DNA of 64,000 nt, from assembly GCA_046350935.1 (NCBI GenBank), contig JAXLZK010000002.1, forward strand, positions 113,204 to 177,203, written 5' to 3'. Below the pieces are notes generated by a model, which was not told the origin of the DNA, did no database searches, and saw only the letters and a program-made list of their open reading frames with translations. Position 1 is the first letter of the stretch, and each line of letters begins with the position of its first letter. Shown one piece after another: positions 1 through 7,401 of this stretch. The DNA is from Nitrobium sp046350935. Its GTDB lineage: Bacteria > Nitrospirota > Thermodesulfovibrionia > Thermodesulfovibrionales > Dissulfurispiraceae. Both the position numbers and the translations under genes were made by a program.

Positions 1-2
1 TC

Positions 3-377
3 GTGGTGGTGCACGGAGAGACGGTGGTGGAGCCGGTGGCGGAAGGGACGAACAGGGCGGCAATCGAAGCAGGGGCCGACATTCTCGCCCATCCCGGGCT
101 GATCTCTCCCGAGGACCTGCGCCTCGCTAGGGAAAAGGGGATCACCCTCGAAATAACCGCCCGCAAAGGCCATAGCCTTTCGAACGGATACGTGGCGAAA
201 CAGGCAGCCGCCCTCGGGATCCCCCTGACCCTCAATACGGATTCCCACTCCCCCTCGGACCTGATCACCAAGGACTTCGCCCGGAGGGTGCTCTTGTCCG
301 CCGGGCTTGAGGAGGGGGCCGTGCAGGCCGCTTTCCGCACTGCCGAAGAACTGGTCGAAAAAGCACTCAGGAGGTAA
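3..377 (+). CDS. PHP-domain phosphatase (histidinol-phosphatase-like), C-terminal part
   Basis: This is the C-terminal 124 residues of a gene that begins before the window; the first complete codon is a GTG in the middle of the protein, so it is not a start. The sequence shows the late PHP-fold strands: a metal-ligand type 'ILAHPGLIS', a 'LEITARKGHSLSN' strand, and 'LTLNTDSHSP' with the Asp-Ser-His that supplies the last metal ligands. PHP proteins of this kind are metal-dependent phosphoesterases often named histidinol phosphatase, but the substrate cannot be told from this fragment. The next gene starts 7 bases downstream, so the two are probably co-transcribed. Confidence 0.8.
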   Translation: MVVHGETVVEPVAEGTNRAAIEAGADILAHPGLISPEDLRLAREKGITLEITARKGHSLSNGYVAKQAAALGIPLTLNTDSHSPSDLITKDFARRVLLSAGLEEGAVQAAFRTAEELVEKALRR

Positions 378-384
378 GAGAAAA

Positions 385-1065
385 ATGCCGAAAGTGATAA
401 AGAGACGTCCGGGCGGCAAGGGCCGGCACGAGGAGATCCTTTCCGAATCGGTGGGGGACCTGCGGGAAAGACTCAGGGAGAGACAGAAGACCCTGACCTA
501 CGCTCTCCTCGCCTTCGGGGCGGTCGTGCTCCTCGTCGTCGCTTTCATGGTATATACCAGGGCGACCGCTTCAAAAGCGGCAGACCTACAGGCCGAAGGC
601 TACCGCATTTTCTTCGGCGAGGCCTCCACCCGGTTCGCCACCCCCGCAGACCGGTACAAGAGCGCCCTCGAGAAGTTTCAGAAGGCGTACGCGACGAAGA
701 AGAGCCCCGTTGCCCTGCTGTACATCGCTGATTCCTACTATGAGCTGGGAAACTACGACGAGGCGATCAGGACCTTGAAGGACCTTACGTCCCGCTATTC
801 TGACCCCCGCATCGTCTCCCTGGCCACCTACAAGCTTGCCTCCGCTTACACGAAGAAGGGGGACACCGCCGCCGCACTCGCCACCCTCACTGCCCTTGCC
901 GATAAAAAAGACAGCCCACTCCGGGATCTGGCGCTCCTCGAAAGCGGCAGGGTGCTGGAGGCGGCAGGGAAAAAGGAGGAGGCGAAGGCGAAATACAAGG
1001 CGCTCATCGATACCTTTCCCCAGTCTCCCCTCGTGCCCGAGGCGAAGGCGCGGATGGCGAGCTGA
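385..1065 (+). CDS. Membrane-anchored tetratricopeptide-repeat protein
   Basis: A 226-residue protein. The start is the ATG at 385 because a strong ribosome site (AGGAGG, around 369) sits just before it and the upstream part of the frame overlaps the previous gene. Residues 1-30 are basic and polar, then one transmembrane helix (about 34-56, 'TYALLAFGAVVLLVVAFMVY') is followed by a periplasm-facing domain with at least three helical TPR-type pairs (for example 'SPVALLYIADSYYELGNYDE' and 'LATYKLASAYTKKGDTAAA'). The arrangement resembles YfgM or YbgF-like envelope scaffold proteins. TPR domains bind proteins; no catalytic role is visible. It follows the PHP phosphatase gene directly. Confidence 0.8.
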   Translation: MPKVIKRRPGGKGRHEEILSESVGDLRERLRERQKTLTYALLAFGAVVLLVVAFMVYTRATASKAADLQAEGYRIFFGEASTRFATPADRYKSALEKFQKAYATKKSPVALLYIADSYYELGNYDEAIRTLKDLTSRYSDPRIVSLATYKLASAYTKKGDTAAALATLTALADKKDSPLRDLALLESGRVLEAAGKKEEAKAKYKALIDTFPQSPLVPEAKARMAS

Positions 1066-1102
1066 TCCGCTTCGGGGATTCCACCCCTCCCTCTGCATAC
1101 CC

Positions 1103-1282
1103 CTACGAACAGTCGCCCCGCCAGAGGCAGTCGTTCTGGCTGCAGGTGTCTGCCTGTCCTGAGCCGAAGCAGGCGGTGTATCCCTCATCCCGCTGGATCG
1201 TCCTGATAATGTCCGCTTTTTTCATGTTCCCTGTTTTGATGCCCCTCTGCTTCGCTATCTCCTTCACTTCCTGAAGTTTCAT
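1103..1282 (-). CDS. Small SAP/Rho-N-like protein with four C-terminal cysteines
   Basis: A 59-residue protein read from the minus strand, starting at an ATG preceded by an excellent GGAGGAAGAA ribosome site and ending at TAG. Residues 1-33 ('MKLQEVKEIAKQRGIKTGN' then 'MKKADIIRTIQ') form the helix-turn-helix of a SAP or Rho N-terminal fold, which usually binds nucleic acid. The tail carries four cysteines near positions 38, 47, 52 and 58, ending 'CLWRGDC', a spacing able to bind zinc or an iron-sulfur cluster. Similar small proteins occur in Geobacter-type bacteria, from memory. It lies 3' of the molybdopterin oxidoreductase gene on the same strand, 48 bases away. Its function is unknown. Confidence 0.75.
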   Translation of the reverse strand: MKLQEVKEIAKQRGIKTGNMKKADIIRTIQRDEGYTACFGSGQADTCSQNDCLWRGDCS

Positions 1283-1330
1283 TTCTTCCTCCTGTTCGGG
1301 ACGGGCAGGGCAGGCCTGCCTGCAGTGCGG

Positions 1331-2059
1331 TCATTTCTTTCTTTCCTTTTTTCTGAGGCGGTCGGCGGGCACCGGGGCGATGACCGGGTAGGCGGAATTC
1401 GCCAGCGTCCACCATCCCGGACGGGGCTCCCGCGCAAACTCGATGCGGTGAATATACTTTATGTTCTTGTAGCCAAGACTGTACGGAGCAATAAGGCGGA
1501 GCGGGGCGCCATGGTCGTGGGGAAGCGGTTTGCCGCCCATGAAGAGGGTCAGAAGGCACTCTTTTGCCGGGTCCAGCAACTCCCGCACCGGGTGCGATTC
1601 GATGTAGTGGTCCTGCCCGCGCGGCTTGTCGGCGGTTTCCCCGAGAGCGTGGAAAACTGCATAGGCAGCCCCGGGCTTCGGCCTCGCCCTCTTCACGATT
1701 TCCTGGAAGCGGAAACCGGCCCACTGCACCTTTGCCACCGACCATCCTTCCACACAATGAAAATCGGACACCTGGGAGGCGCGCACGAAAGAGGTGAGAT
1801 CGGCATAAGAGAGCCGGAGCGGTTGCTCCACCAGACCTTCTACGGTGAGGAGATACGGTTCGACGACTTTCCTGTTGGTCCACCGGATGTTTCCGGTTTC
1901 TGGATCGAAACGGAAGGTATCTTTTTCGACCGTCCGGACATACAGCCGGTCAATGAAAAAGGCCCTTACCGGAGACGGGAGCCACGAGAGGAGGGAAAGC
2001 AGCGCAGCGGCCCTCAGGAAGCCCCTTCTCCCGAATGCGCCTTTCGTCCCCTTCTCCAC
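1331..2059 (-). CDS. Tat-exported molybdopterin-dependent oxidoreductase (sulfite oxidase/MsrP fold)
   Basis: A 242-residue protein with a twin-arginine signal near its start ('GRRGFLRAAALLSLL', residues 10-24), so it should be exported folded with its cofactor. The body matches the oxidoreductase molybdopterin-binding domain: 'LTVEGLVEQPLRLSYADL', then the conserved 'DFHCVEGWSV' segment whose cysteine ligates molybdenum, and later 'GAPLRLIAPYSLGYKNIKYI', typical of the SUOX/MsrP family. It is shorter than MsrP (about 300 residues) and lacks a dimerisation domain, so it may work with a membrane partner that is not seen here. The substrate is unknown. The upstream Smr gene is more than 200 bases away, so it probably has its own promoter. 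Confidence 0.85.
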   Translation of the reverse strand: MEKGTKGAFGRRGFLRAAALLSLLSWLPSPVRAFFIDRLYVRTVEKDTFRFDPETGNIRWTNRKVVEPYLLTVEGLVEQPLRLSYADLTSFVRASQVSDFHCVEGWSVAKVQWAGFRFQEIVKRARPKPGAAYAVFHALGETADKPRGQDHYIESHPVRELLDPAKECLLTLFMGGKPLPHDHGAPLRLIAPYSLGYKNIKYIHRIEFAREPRPGWWTLANSAYPVIAPVPADRLRKKERKK

Positions 2060-2160
2060 GTCCGCCCCCCTGATATGACCGGGCAGGAAGGCTCCCGCCC
2101 CGTTTTTTCCTCATTCCGGCCTCATTCCGGCCCGATGCCGGCGGCGCAGAAAAGGGAGCC

Positions 2161-2190
2161 TGCAGCCGCCTGCAGCCGCCTGCAACCGCC
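2161..2190. repeat. Three tandem 10-base units in the gap before the oxidoreductase gene
   Basis: The unit tgcagccgcc occurs three times in a row (the last with one change), followed by a related ggtaaccggt/gatagccggt pair to about 2210. An 11-base duplication (cctcattccgg twice) lies just before it, around 2110-2131. These fill the 232-base intergenic stretch 2060-2291. No function is assigned. Confidence 0.7.
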
Positions 2191-2291
2191 GGTAACCGGT
2201 GATAGCCGGTTCTAGCAGGGATACTTCTTCCGTACCCTAGTATACTCCTTTCTCCCGGAAGGCACAATTCCCTTGCGCGGAGACTTTCCTC

Positions 2292-2963
2292 TTACTGCAG
2301 GAGGACATACAGGGCTCCCAGGCCGCCATCGCACTGGCGGGCGGTCACGAAGGCGATAAGATCCCTCCGGTAGTGGCCCGACAGCCACCTGATGAGGGCC
2401 TCTTTCAGCACGGGGCCGTGCGGCGACCGCAGCCCCCTCCCGTGGATGATCTTGATGCAGCGGAGTCTCCGCGCCTGGGAGTTCCGGAGGAAGCTCGCCA
2501 CCGCCCCTTCCGCCTCTTCGAGGATAAGGCCGTGGAGGTCCAGGCAGTCCTGGACCGAAAAACAGCCGCGATGGAGTCTCCGGGCAATGTCCTCGTGGTA
2601 ATCGGAATTGACCCACTCCACATACTCCTGGGTATCGGGCAGATGCACCGGCCTCCTTCCCCGTGAGATCTCGTCCAGCGCCCGCAGCGCCTCGGCATCT
2701 GAGGAGACGCAGCGCGGGAGAGGGGGTTTTCTTCCTCCGGGCGCGGGGATCTTCCTGAACTCCTTGATCTCCCGCACCTCCTGCATCGCTTGCAAAAACA
2801 GCTCCTCATCGCTCGGCTCCCCTTCCTTTTTTTTCAGCCCTGCGGGGGGAGGAGAGGCGGGTGCGGCTTCTCCCTGAGGGTTCCCGCTCTCCATAATCTT
2901 TTTCAGCTCCTTGAAAGGCTGAAAGGAAAAGGACTCCTGAGTCTGCTTCTTTCTTGCTTTCAT
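2292..2963 (-). CDS. Smr-domain protein
   Basis: A 223-residue protein starting at the ATG before 'KARKKQTQESF'; an upstream in-frame ATG adds 25 residues without recognisable homology or a better ribosome site, so the shorter form is preferred. Residues 1-75 are charged and low-complexity, including a proline/alanine stretch and 'GLKKKEGEPSDEE'. The C-terminal 90 residues are a classic Smr domain: 'LDLHGLILEEA' (the LDLHG motif) and 'IKIIHGRGLRSP' (the HGRG/TGxG loop), ending 'GALYVLLQ'. Stand-alone Smr proteins are linked to nuclease activity and to processing of collided ribosomes. The gene appears monocistronic. Confidence 0.9.
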   Translation of the reverse strand: MKARKKQTQESFSFQPFKELKKIMESGNPQGEAAPASPPPAGLKKKEGEPSDEELFLQAMQEVREIKEFRKIPAPGGRKPPLPRCVSSDAEALRALDEISRGRRPVHLPDTQEYVEWVNSDYHEDIARRLHRGCFSVQDCLDLHGLILEEAEGAVASFLRNSQARRLRCIKIIHGRGLRSPHGPVLKEALIRWLSGHYRRDLIAFVTARQCDGGLGALYVLLQ

Positions 2964-3172
2964 GCGCTCTTCCCTTCCCTCATTATACCAAATACAGGTC
3001 AGGGGGCCGAATCCGGAGGGCACGAAAGCGGCTGTCAACCTGCAATGCCATGAAAAATTGCATTTTTTTGCCGATCTCTTTAAGATACAAGGCGCAGAGC
3101 CGTCTTGCTGCTGCGTTCCTGGTGTACGGGGCGCCGTAGGAGCTACTTTCAGCGATGCGGAGGAGAAACGGT

Positions 3173-3652
3173 ATGGAGGCGAAGAGAAGAGCGCTGCCGG
3201 TGCGGAGGGCGGCGCGTGCGGTGGCGTGTGCAGTGGTGTGTGGGTTCGGCTTGCACTTGTTGGGATATATCTTTATGTCTGAAGCTTTTTTCATTACCGA
3301 TCTCGAAGACGTACAAAAGTACAAGAACTGTGCGTGGTGCAATCTGTCGGATGCCGATCTGTCCGGAGTGCGGCTCCCCGGCGCGAACCTGTTCGGTACG
3401 ACCCTTTCCGGTGCGAACCTCGCGGGAGCCGACCTTTCCGGTGCAAAGCTGAACAGTGCGGATCTAACCGGTGCGAACCTCGCGGGAGCCGACCTTACGG
3501 GAGCGAACCTCACCGGCGCCGACCTCAGGGGGGCGAACCTGAAGGGCGCAAACCTTTCCGGGACCGACCTCAGAGGAGCCGACCTGTCCGGGGCGGTCGG
3601 GACCGCCGGGCGGAAATGCAAGAAAAACTCCGTCGGGGTATGCAGGGACTAG
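3173..3652 (+). CDS. Pentapeptide-repeat protein with N-terminal hydrophobic anchor
   Basis: A 159-residue protein. The start at 3173 is chosen because GGAGGA at 3159-3164 is well spaced for it; an ATG 18 bases upstream lacks such a site. Residues 1-40 are basic then hydrophobic ('AVACAVVCGFGLHLLGYIF'), suggesting a signal anchor. From about residue 60 onward the sequence is an uninterrupted run of A(D/N)LXX pentapeptides ('ADLSGVRLPGANLFGTTLSG' and so on), which fold as a right-handed quadrilateral beta-helix. Some such proteins mimic DNA, but no specific role can be assigned. The repeated codons give a strong DNA periodicity. The stop codon touches a dispersed repeat. Confidence 0.85.
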   Translation: MEAKRRALPVRRAARAVACAVVCGFGLHLLGYIFMSEAFFITDLEDVQKYKNCAWCNLSDADLSGVRLPGANLFGTTLSGANLAGADLSGAKLNSADLTGANLAGADLTGANLTGADLRGANLKGANLSGTDLRGADLSGAVGTAGRKCKKNSVGVCRD

Positions 3653-3906
3653 GGTGTGTCTGCACACTCTCTCCTACTGCGACCGGCTGCCTGCTATCCG
3701 GTAGTCCCCGGATCTGCGTTGTCCCGGGCACATCGTCCTCGACGTAGCTTCAGCTACGCCTCCGGGCGCTTTCGCTGCCCCAAAGAATCTTTGATTCTTC
3801 GGGGACCCCTGTTCTTTTTCCGGGGTCTTGGGACGCCTTGCCCCCAAGGCATCCGGAAGTCTCTTCGCTCGGTCTCGCGACGAACACAGTTTGCAAACAC
3901 ATCCCA
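3651..3906. repeat. Dispersed palindromic element, copy 1 (256 bp)
   Basis: The left end agggtgtgtctgcacact is matched at the right end by agtttgcaaacacatccc, nearly its reverse complement. Next to the left end is the ctactgcgaccggctgc block shared with the copies at 29316 and 54120, and near the right end a ggtctcgcgacgaacaca block that is also shared. This copy is longer than the others because its centre carries an extra hairpin segment (around 3777-3810, ccccaaagaatctttgattcttcgggg). It fills almost the whole 301-base gap between the pentapeptide gene and resB; no gene is seen in it. Confidence 0.8.
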
Positions 3907-3937
3907 GACACGCCTAGGAGAAGCGGCGATAGAGGGC

Positions 3938-3955
3938 AGGGTGCGCAGGCACCCT
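3938..3955. terminator. Short hairpin at the 3' end of resB
   Basis: agggtgc-gcag-gcaccct is a perfect 7-bp stem with a 4-base loop. It overlaps the resB stop codon. There is no T-run after it on the minus strand, so it may be a processing or stabilising hairpin rather than a strong terminator. Its AGGGT/ACCCT edges resemble the ends of the dispersed palindromic element. Confidence 0.4.
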
Positions 3956-4682
3956 ACCCTTCGTTCCTCATCTTGAGTGCCAGGAGGGTGAGCGTCCCCG
4001 CCATGAAAACAATCCCCCCTGCCAGAGCCCAGGCAGCCCCCGGCTCCCTGCTCACTTCGAGGAGGACCGCCTTTTCCGGGTAGGCCTGCAGGTCCTTCGC
4101 ATAGATGCCGGTGCCCCGGTGCAGGGAGGGCTTGTTGGGGAGCAGCCGGTCCTTTTTCACCACGACGCCCCCCGTAAAGTACTCCACCTCCACCTCCCAG
4201 TCTTCGAGGTGCCCGCCGGGGCCGAGGGAGAGTGAGATCGTCCTGACATGCAGAGTGGTGGCGGAGTCGGGCATCTTCAGGAGGGAGCCTTCCCGGGCAG
4301 CAACATACCCCTTGAAGCCCCCCGCAGCGCTGAAGAGATGCGCCAGGAGGATGAGGAGGAAGCCAATATGGACGACCTGGGGCGAGAGGAGGAGAAGCCA
4401 CTGGCCGGCCTTCCGCTTTTTAAGGACGGAATCGATGCTGCAGAAGAGGGTGTTGGCCGTCAGCAGGACGAGGAGGGCGAGGGAGCCCCAGAGCCACCAG
4501 GTGATGTGCGGCGGCTGCCCCTGGAGCCACGCGAAAAGGGGAAGCGCGTGGAGGGACTGGAACTCTTCGGCCGTGGGCATGATGAAAGCCCCTGCGAACA
4601 GGAGGACGATGAGCAGGCAGAGCAGCCATACGGCTGTCCGGAGCGAGAGGAAGAAGTGCAGTATCTTTTTCAGGAGGAGCAT
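3954..4682 (-). CDS. resB: ResB/Ccs1-like cytochrome c biogenesis protein
   Basis: A 242-residue membrane protein. It has hydrophobic segments at about 15-35 ('TAVWLLCLLIVLLFAGAFI'), 62-82 and 95-117, a soluble region carrying 'GYVAAREGSLLKMPDSATT', and a last helix at 215-237. This is the short form of ResB (Ccs1), which partners CcsA in system II cytochrome c maturation to deliver reduced apocytochrome and haem outside the membrane. It starts 2 bases after the ccsA stop codon, so the two are translated together. It is shorter than the 450-residue Bacillus ResB, as is common in deltaproteobacterial-type genomes. Confidence 0.8.
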   Translation of the reverse strand: MLLLKKILHFFLSLRTAVWLLCLLIVLLFAGAFIMPTAEEFQSLHALPLFAWLQGQPPHITWWLWGSLALLVLLTANTLFCSIDSVLKKRKAGQWLLLLSPQVVHIGFLLILLAHLFSAAGGFKGYVAAREGSLLKMPDSATTLHVRTISLSLGPGGHLEDWEVEVEYFTGGVVVKKDRLLPNKPSLHRGTGIYAKDLQAYPEKAVLLEVSREPGAAWALAGGIVFMAGTLTLLALKMRNEG

Positions 4683-4684
4683 CC

Positions 4685-5398
4685 TTAAAAACTATGCGAG
4701 CTTTTCATCAGAAGGCTCACCCCCAGATAGGTGAACAATACGACGCCGAATCCCGCGATACCGAGGACCGCCGCGGGCCTTCCCCTCCATTGCGGGCGCA
4801 GTCGCGCATGGAGGTAGAGGCTGTAGAACAGCCAGAGGAGGGCGGTCCAGAGCTCCTTCGGGGTCCAGAGCCAGTAGGTCCCCCATGCAAGGAAGGCCCA
4901 TACCCCGCCGAAGACCATGGAGAGCGAGAAGAGGGCATATCCGATAAAGACGGACCGGTACTGCATTCCTTCCAGCGGCATCTCTCCCTCGCGGAGGGAG
5001 AGCGCGCCGAGGATTGCCCCGATGCCGAAGAGACCATAGGACAGGAACGCCAGGACCACATGGAGCTCGAACCAGACGGTCTTCAGCACGGGCGGGAGAG
5101 GTGTATCATGCTGCTTCGCCACAAGGGCAAAGGCAGTGAAGGCGGCAGCGGCCGCTGCAATCCAGGAATAGTAACTGCGGTGCTCTCTCAGGTGACGGTG
5201 AAAGGGCAAGGAAAAGGCCACCAGGGAGGCGGCAAGGAACATAAGGGTATCATGGGGTCCCACCAGAGGAAGCCTGCCCAGCGCAACGCCCCGCGAAACG
5301 AGATAGGCGGTCTGGACAGCGAGCCCGGCCAGGAGAAGGGGCCGTTTCCAGAGGCCGAAGAGGTACAGGGGAAATGCGGCGAAGGCCAATGCGATCAT
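4685..5398 (-). CDS. ccsA: CcsA/ResC-type haem handling protein for cytochrome c assembly
   Basis: A 237-residue protein with about eight membrane helices. The ATG at 5398 overlaps the stop codon of the upstream gene as ATGA, and the reading upstream of it belongs to that gene in another frame. The tryptophan-rich WWD-type signature is present near residues 180-195 as 'AWGTYWLWTPKELW', and the family histidines are visible ('VGPHDTLMF', 'WFELHVVLAFLSY'). CcsA exports or holds haem for attachment to apocytochrome c with ResB, whose gene follows. The motif has Thr where most family members have Asp (WxWDPKE), noted as unusual. Confidence 0.85.
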   Translation of the reverse strand: MIALAFAAFPLYLFGLWKRPLLLAGLAVQTAYLVSRGVALGRLPLVGPHDTLMFLAASLVAFSLPFHRHLREHRSYYSWIAAAAAAFTAFALVAKQHDTPLPPVLKTVWFELHVVLAFLSYGLFGIGAILGALSLREGEMPLEGMQYRSVFIGYALFSLSMVFGGVWAFLAWGTYWLWTPKELWTALLWLFYSLYLHARLRPQWRGRPAAVLGIAGFGVVLFTYLGVSLLMKSSHSF

Positions 5399-5724
5399 TG
5401 TCTTTTCCCGAGGCGCCCCGCAGAGGTTTTTGCGCCGTTTTTCTTCCGCCTGGGAGTGCCTGTTTTTCTTTCGGCGGAAGCTGTTTCTTTCTTTTTCGGA
5501 CCCTTTCCCGGAGCTTTGGGAGAGGTTTTTTCTTTCGTCTCCAGGCAGGAGCACCTGAAGGTGATCTCCCGCGGTGAGGGAAAAAGTCCGCTCCCCTTTG
5601 CCATGAACAGATCTTCGAGCGACCGGGGGAACCTGCCCTCCATGAGGTCCTGGAGTTTTTGCGCCGCCTTTTCCCTTTTCCGGGAGACGGGCACGTATTC
5701 GGGGAACCCACCCCGGTATCTCAT
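5395..5724 (-). CDS. Shortened SWIM zinc-finger-like protein with Lys-rich tail
   Basis: A 109-residue protein coupled by ATGA to ccsA. Residues 6-35 ('GFPEYVPVSRKREKAAQKLQ') match the N-terminus of SWIM zinc-finger proteins, and residues 46-62 ('LFPSPREITFRCSC') match the segment that normally lies about 150 residues later. The middle is therefore missing, and only the first CxC of the CxC...CxH zinc site remains before the sequence turns into a Lys/Arg/Ala-rich tail of about 45 residues. It may be an internally deleted remnant kept for translational coupling, or a small basic protein with a new role. A zinc-binding function is doubtful. Confidence 0.55.
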   Translation of the reverse strand: MRYRGGFPEYVPVSRKREKAAQKLQDLMEGRFPRSLEDLFMAKGSGLFPSPREITFRCSCLETKEKTSPKAPGKGPKKKETASAERKTGTPRRKKNGAKTSAGRLGKRQ

Positions 5725-5871
5725 TGCCGTCCGCCCCTTATTGGTGCGCGTTTTTTATAGTGTAGCATAGACGAAAGCGGCCGGAGGAATTCCGCATACT
5801 ATGGTGGAATCTCTCCGAAAATCCTGGTACACTTATTCACGAATTTATGTTGCTGGACAGAGGAGGCGGCA

Positions 5872-6243
5872 GTGTTGAGGACAAGTCTTGCAGAAGCACC
5901 GAAGAGAATTCGCCCGGGCTTACTATCACACATACTCCTGCAGGCCGGGGACACCCCCACCGATACCATGGCGATCGCCTGGGTCGAGGTGGAGCCGGGA
6001 GCAGGGCAGCAGCCCCATCATCACACGCCGGAGCAGGCCTATATCATCATCGGCGGGCGCGGCCGTATCAGGGTCGGTACGGAAACAGCCGAGGTACAGG
6101 CGGGCGACCTCCTCTATATCCCCTCAAACGTGGAGCACGGCGTCGAGAACCCGGGGCCGGAGAAGCTGGTGTACCTCTCCGTTGCAGTGCCCGCCCTGGA
6201 TATTCAGGCACTGTACGACACCGGCCAACTCAAAAGGGAATGA
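5872..6243 (+). CDS. Small single-domain cupin
   Basis: A 123-residue protein starting at GTG, with AGGAGG five bases upstream. The cupin motif 1 is clear ('QQPHHHTPEQAYIIIGGRG', about residues 43-61, with the metal-binding histidines and Glu), and motif 2 follows ('GDLLYIPSNVEHGVENPG', about 78-95). Such proteins bind a metal and act as dioxygenases, isomerases or small-molecule sensors; the substrate cannot be inferred. It stands alone between the ccsA operon, which points the other way, and the REP-flanked GIY-YIG gene. Confidence 0.85.
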   Translation: MLRTSLAEAPKRIRPGLLSHILLQAGDTPTDTMAIAWVEVEPGAGQQPHHHTPEQAYIIIGGRGRIRVGTETAEVQAGDLLYIPSNVEHGVENPGPEKLVYLSVAVPALDIQALYDTGQLKRE

Positions 6244-6275
6244 CGGGCTCATAAAGAGGGGTGACAAGGTCATTT

Positions 6276-6356
6276 CCCGTCATCCCGGGCTTGGTCCGGG
6301 GGCCAGTCTCTTTGGGAGACTACTGGACTCCGGCTTTCGCCGGAGTGACGATGAGA
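6276..6356. repeat. REP-like palindromic repeat, left of the GIY-YIG gene
   Basis: Contains cgtcatcccgggcttggtcc and, after an imperfect hairpin (ctctttgggagac), actccggctttcgccggagt followed by gacg. Both parts are GC-rich palindromes starting or ending with the gtca/tgac signature typical of REP elements. A related unit lies on the other side of the nuclease gene. Confidence 0.75.
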
Positions 6357-6406
6357 GATAAACCCGTTGCCGTATGAGCCCGGGATGAGGAAATAGAGGG
6401 GCATAG

Positions 6407-6694
6407 ATGAAACAGCCATGCGTTTATCTCCTGGCGAGCAAACGAAACGGCACACTGTATGTTGGCGTGACGTCAAACCTGTTCCAACGTATCGGGGAGC
6501 ACAGGGATGAGCTTGCCGAAGGATTCACGAAGCGTTGTGGAGTTCACAGGCTGGTGTGGTATGAGGCGCATGAAACAATGCAAAGCGCTATTGCACGGGA
6601 AAAAGCGATCAAGGAATGGAAGCGTTCCTGGAAGATAGAGTTGATTGAAAAGACCAATCCGGAGTGGCGGGATTTATATGAAGAACTGTTCTGA
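6407..6694 (+). CDS. GIY-YIG nuclease superfamily protein
   Basis: A 95-residue single-domain protein of the COG2827 type. The GIY-YIG core is seen as 'VYLLASKRNGTLYVGVTSN' (residues 6-24), followed by the conserved Arg and His ('NLFQRIGEHRDEL'), the Tyr/Glu region 'RLVWYEAHETMQSAIAREK' and the Trp/Asn-rich end 'KTNPEWRDLYEELF'. The length is normal for the family. These small nucleases are often found next to REP-like palindromes, as here on both sides, which suggests a link to the spread of those repeats; this is inference. The substrate is unknown. Confidence 0.9.
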   Translation: MKQPCVYLLASKRNGTLYVGVTSNLFQRIGEHRDELAEGFTKRCGVHRLVWYEAHETMQSAIAREKAIKEWKRSWKIELIEKTNPEWRDLYEELF

Positions 6695-6759
6695 CAGGAT
6701 TTCAGGGGGCAGTCTGCGAGGCAATGGCAATCAGAAGTAATGAATTTCTGAAAAGAGGT

Positions 6760-6822
6760 GCTCCGGCGAAAACCGGAGTCTATCCAAGTCGTCACCCCGG
6801 CGAAAGCCGGGGTCCAGTCTTT
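6760..6822. repeat. REP-like palindromes overlapping the end of the helicase remnant
   Basis: Two adjacent hairpins: ctccggcgaaaaccggag and, after cgtcac, cccggcgaaagccggg followed by gtccag. The second replaces the natural 3' end of the SNF2 helicase pseudogene. Orientation is opposite to the set at 6276. Confidence 0.75.
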
Positions 6823-7374
6823 AAGATCCTGTCCCGGAAGAGCCCTATCAGCTCCTTGTTGCTCATCTCCGTAATCCATTTCTCTCCGCCGCCCCGGATC
6901 ACTTCCTCAGACAGCTTTGCCTTGCCCTCGATCATCAGGTCGATCTTCTCCTCGATGGTGCCCCCGGTGATGAATGTATGCACGATGACATTCTTCTTCT
7001 GACCGTCTCCTCCAGCTCCCGGTAGAGGAGCGCCTGCTTTCTGCCGAGCGAGGTATACGTCTTCATCTCGACCTTCTGTTGCGGCGAGATGGACCGTTGA
7101 GAGCAGCTCCAGCATTGTTGCGCTGTCGTTTCCGTATTCCTGCAGGGCGTGTTTCAGCGGAAGGTGCTTTGAGCGTCCCCCTTTGTCCAGTCCCGTTGCA
7201 TAGGTGGCGAGAAAGGCGAAGGGGTACTCTTCCTTCCTGCTCTCGACCAGGTGAAAATAGACCCGGCCCGCCGGATGCACCCGGGGGCCGTACGTGGTAA
7301 AGAAATCCGCGACCGTTCCATTTGAGCTGCACCGCGCCGCCGGGCATGACGACTGCCTGTAACTCACGGAACAC
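6792..7374 (-). pseudogene. Decayed SNF2-family helicase remnant
   Basis: Pieces of one SNF2 helicase are read in different minus-strand frames. From 7374 the frame gives 'MFRELQAVVMPGGAVQLKWNG'. It then shifts to 'TVADFFTTYGPRVHPAGRV' and 'YPFAFLATYATGLDKGGRSK'. Around 7010-7080 another frame gives 'VEMKTYTSLGRKQALLYREL', and the last piece is the helicase C-terminal motif region 'VIVHTFITGGTIEEKIDLMI' with 'GGGEKWITEMSNKELIGLFR'. The ATP-binding domain and most of both RecA lobes are missing (full proteins exceed 900 residues). Together with at least two frameshifts this makes it a pseudogene. A REP-like repeat abuts its end. Confidence 0.75.
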
Positions 7375-7401
7375 GGGTTCCCTCCACCGTGTCCGCCTTT
7401 C

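Noticed and set aside
3400..3600. Regular direct repeats resembling a CRISPR array
   Set aside because: The spacing is 15 bases and encodes A(D/N)LXX pentapeptides; there are no unique spacers.
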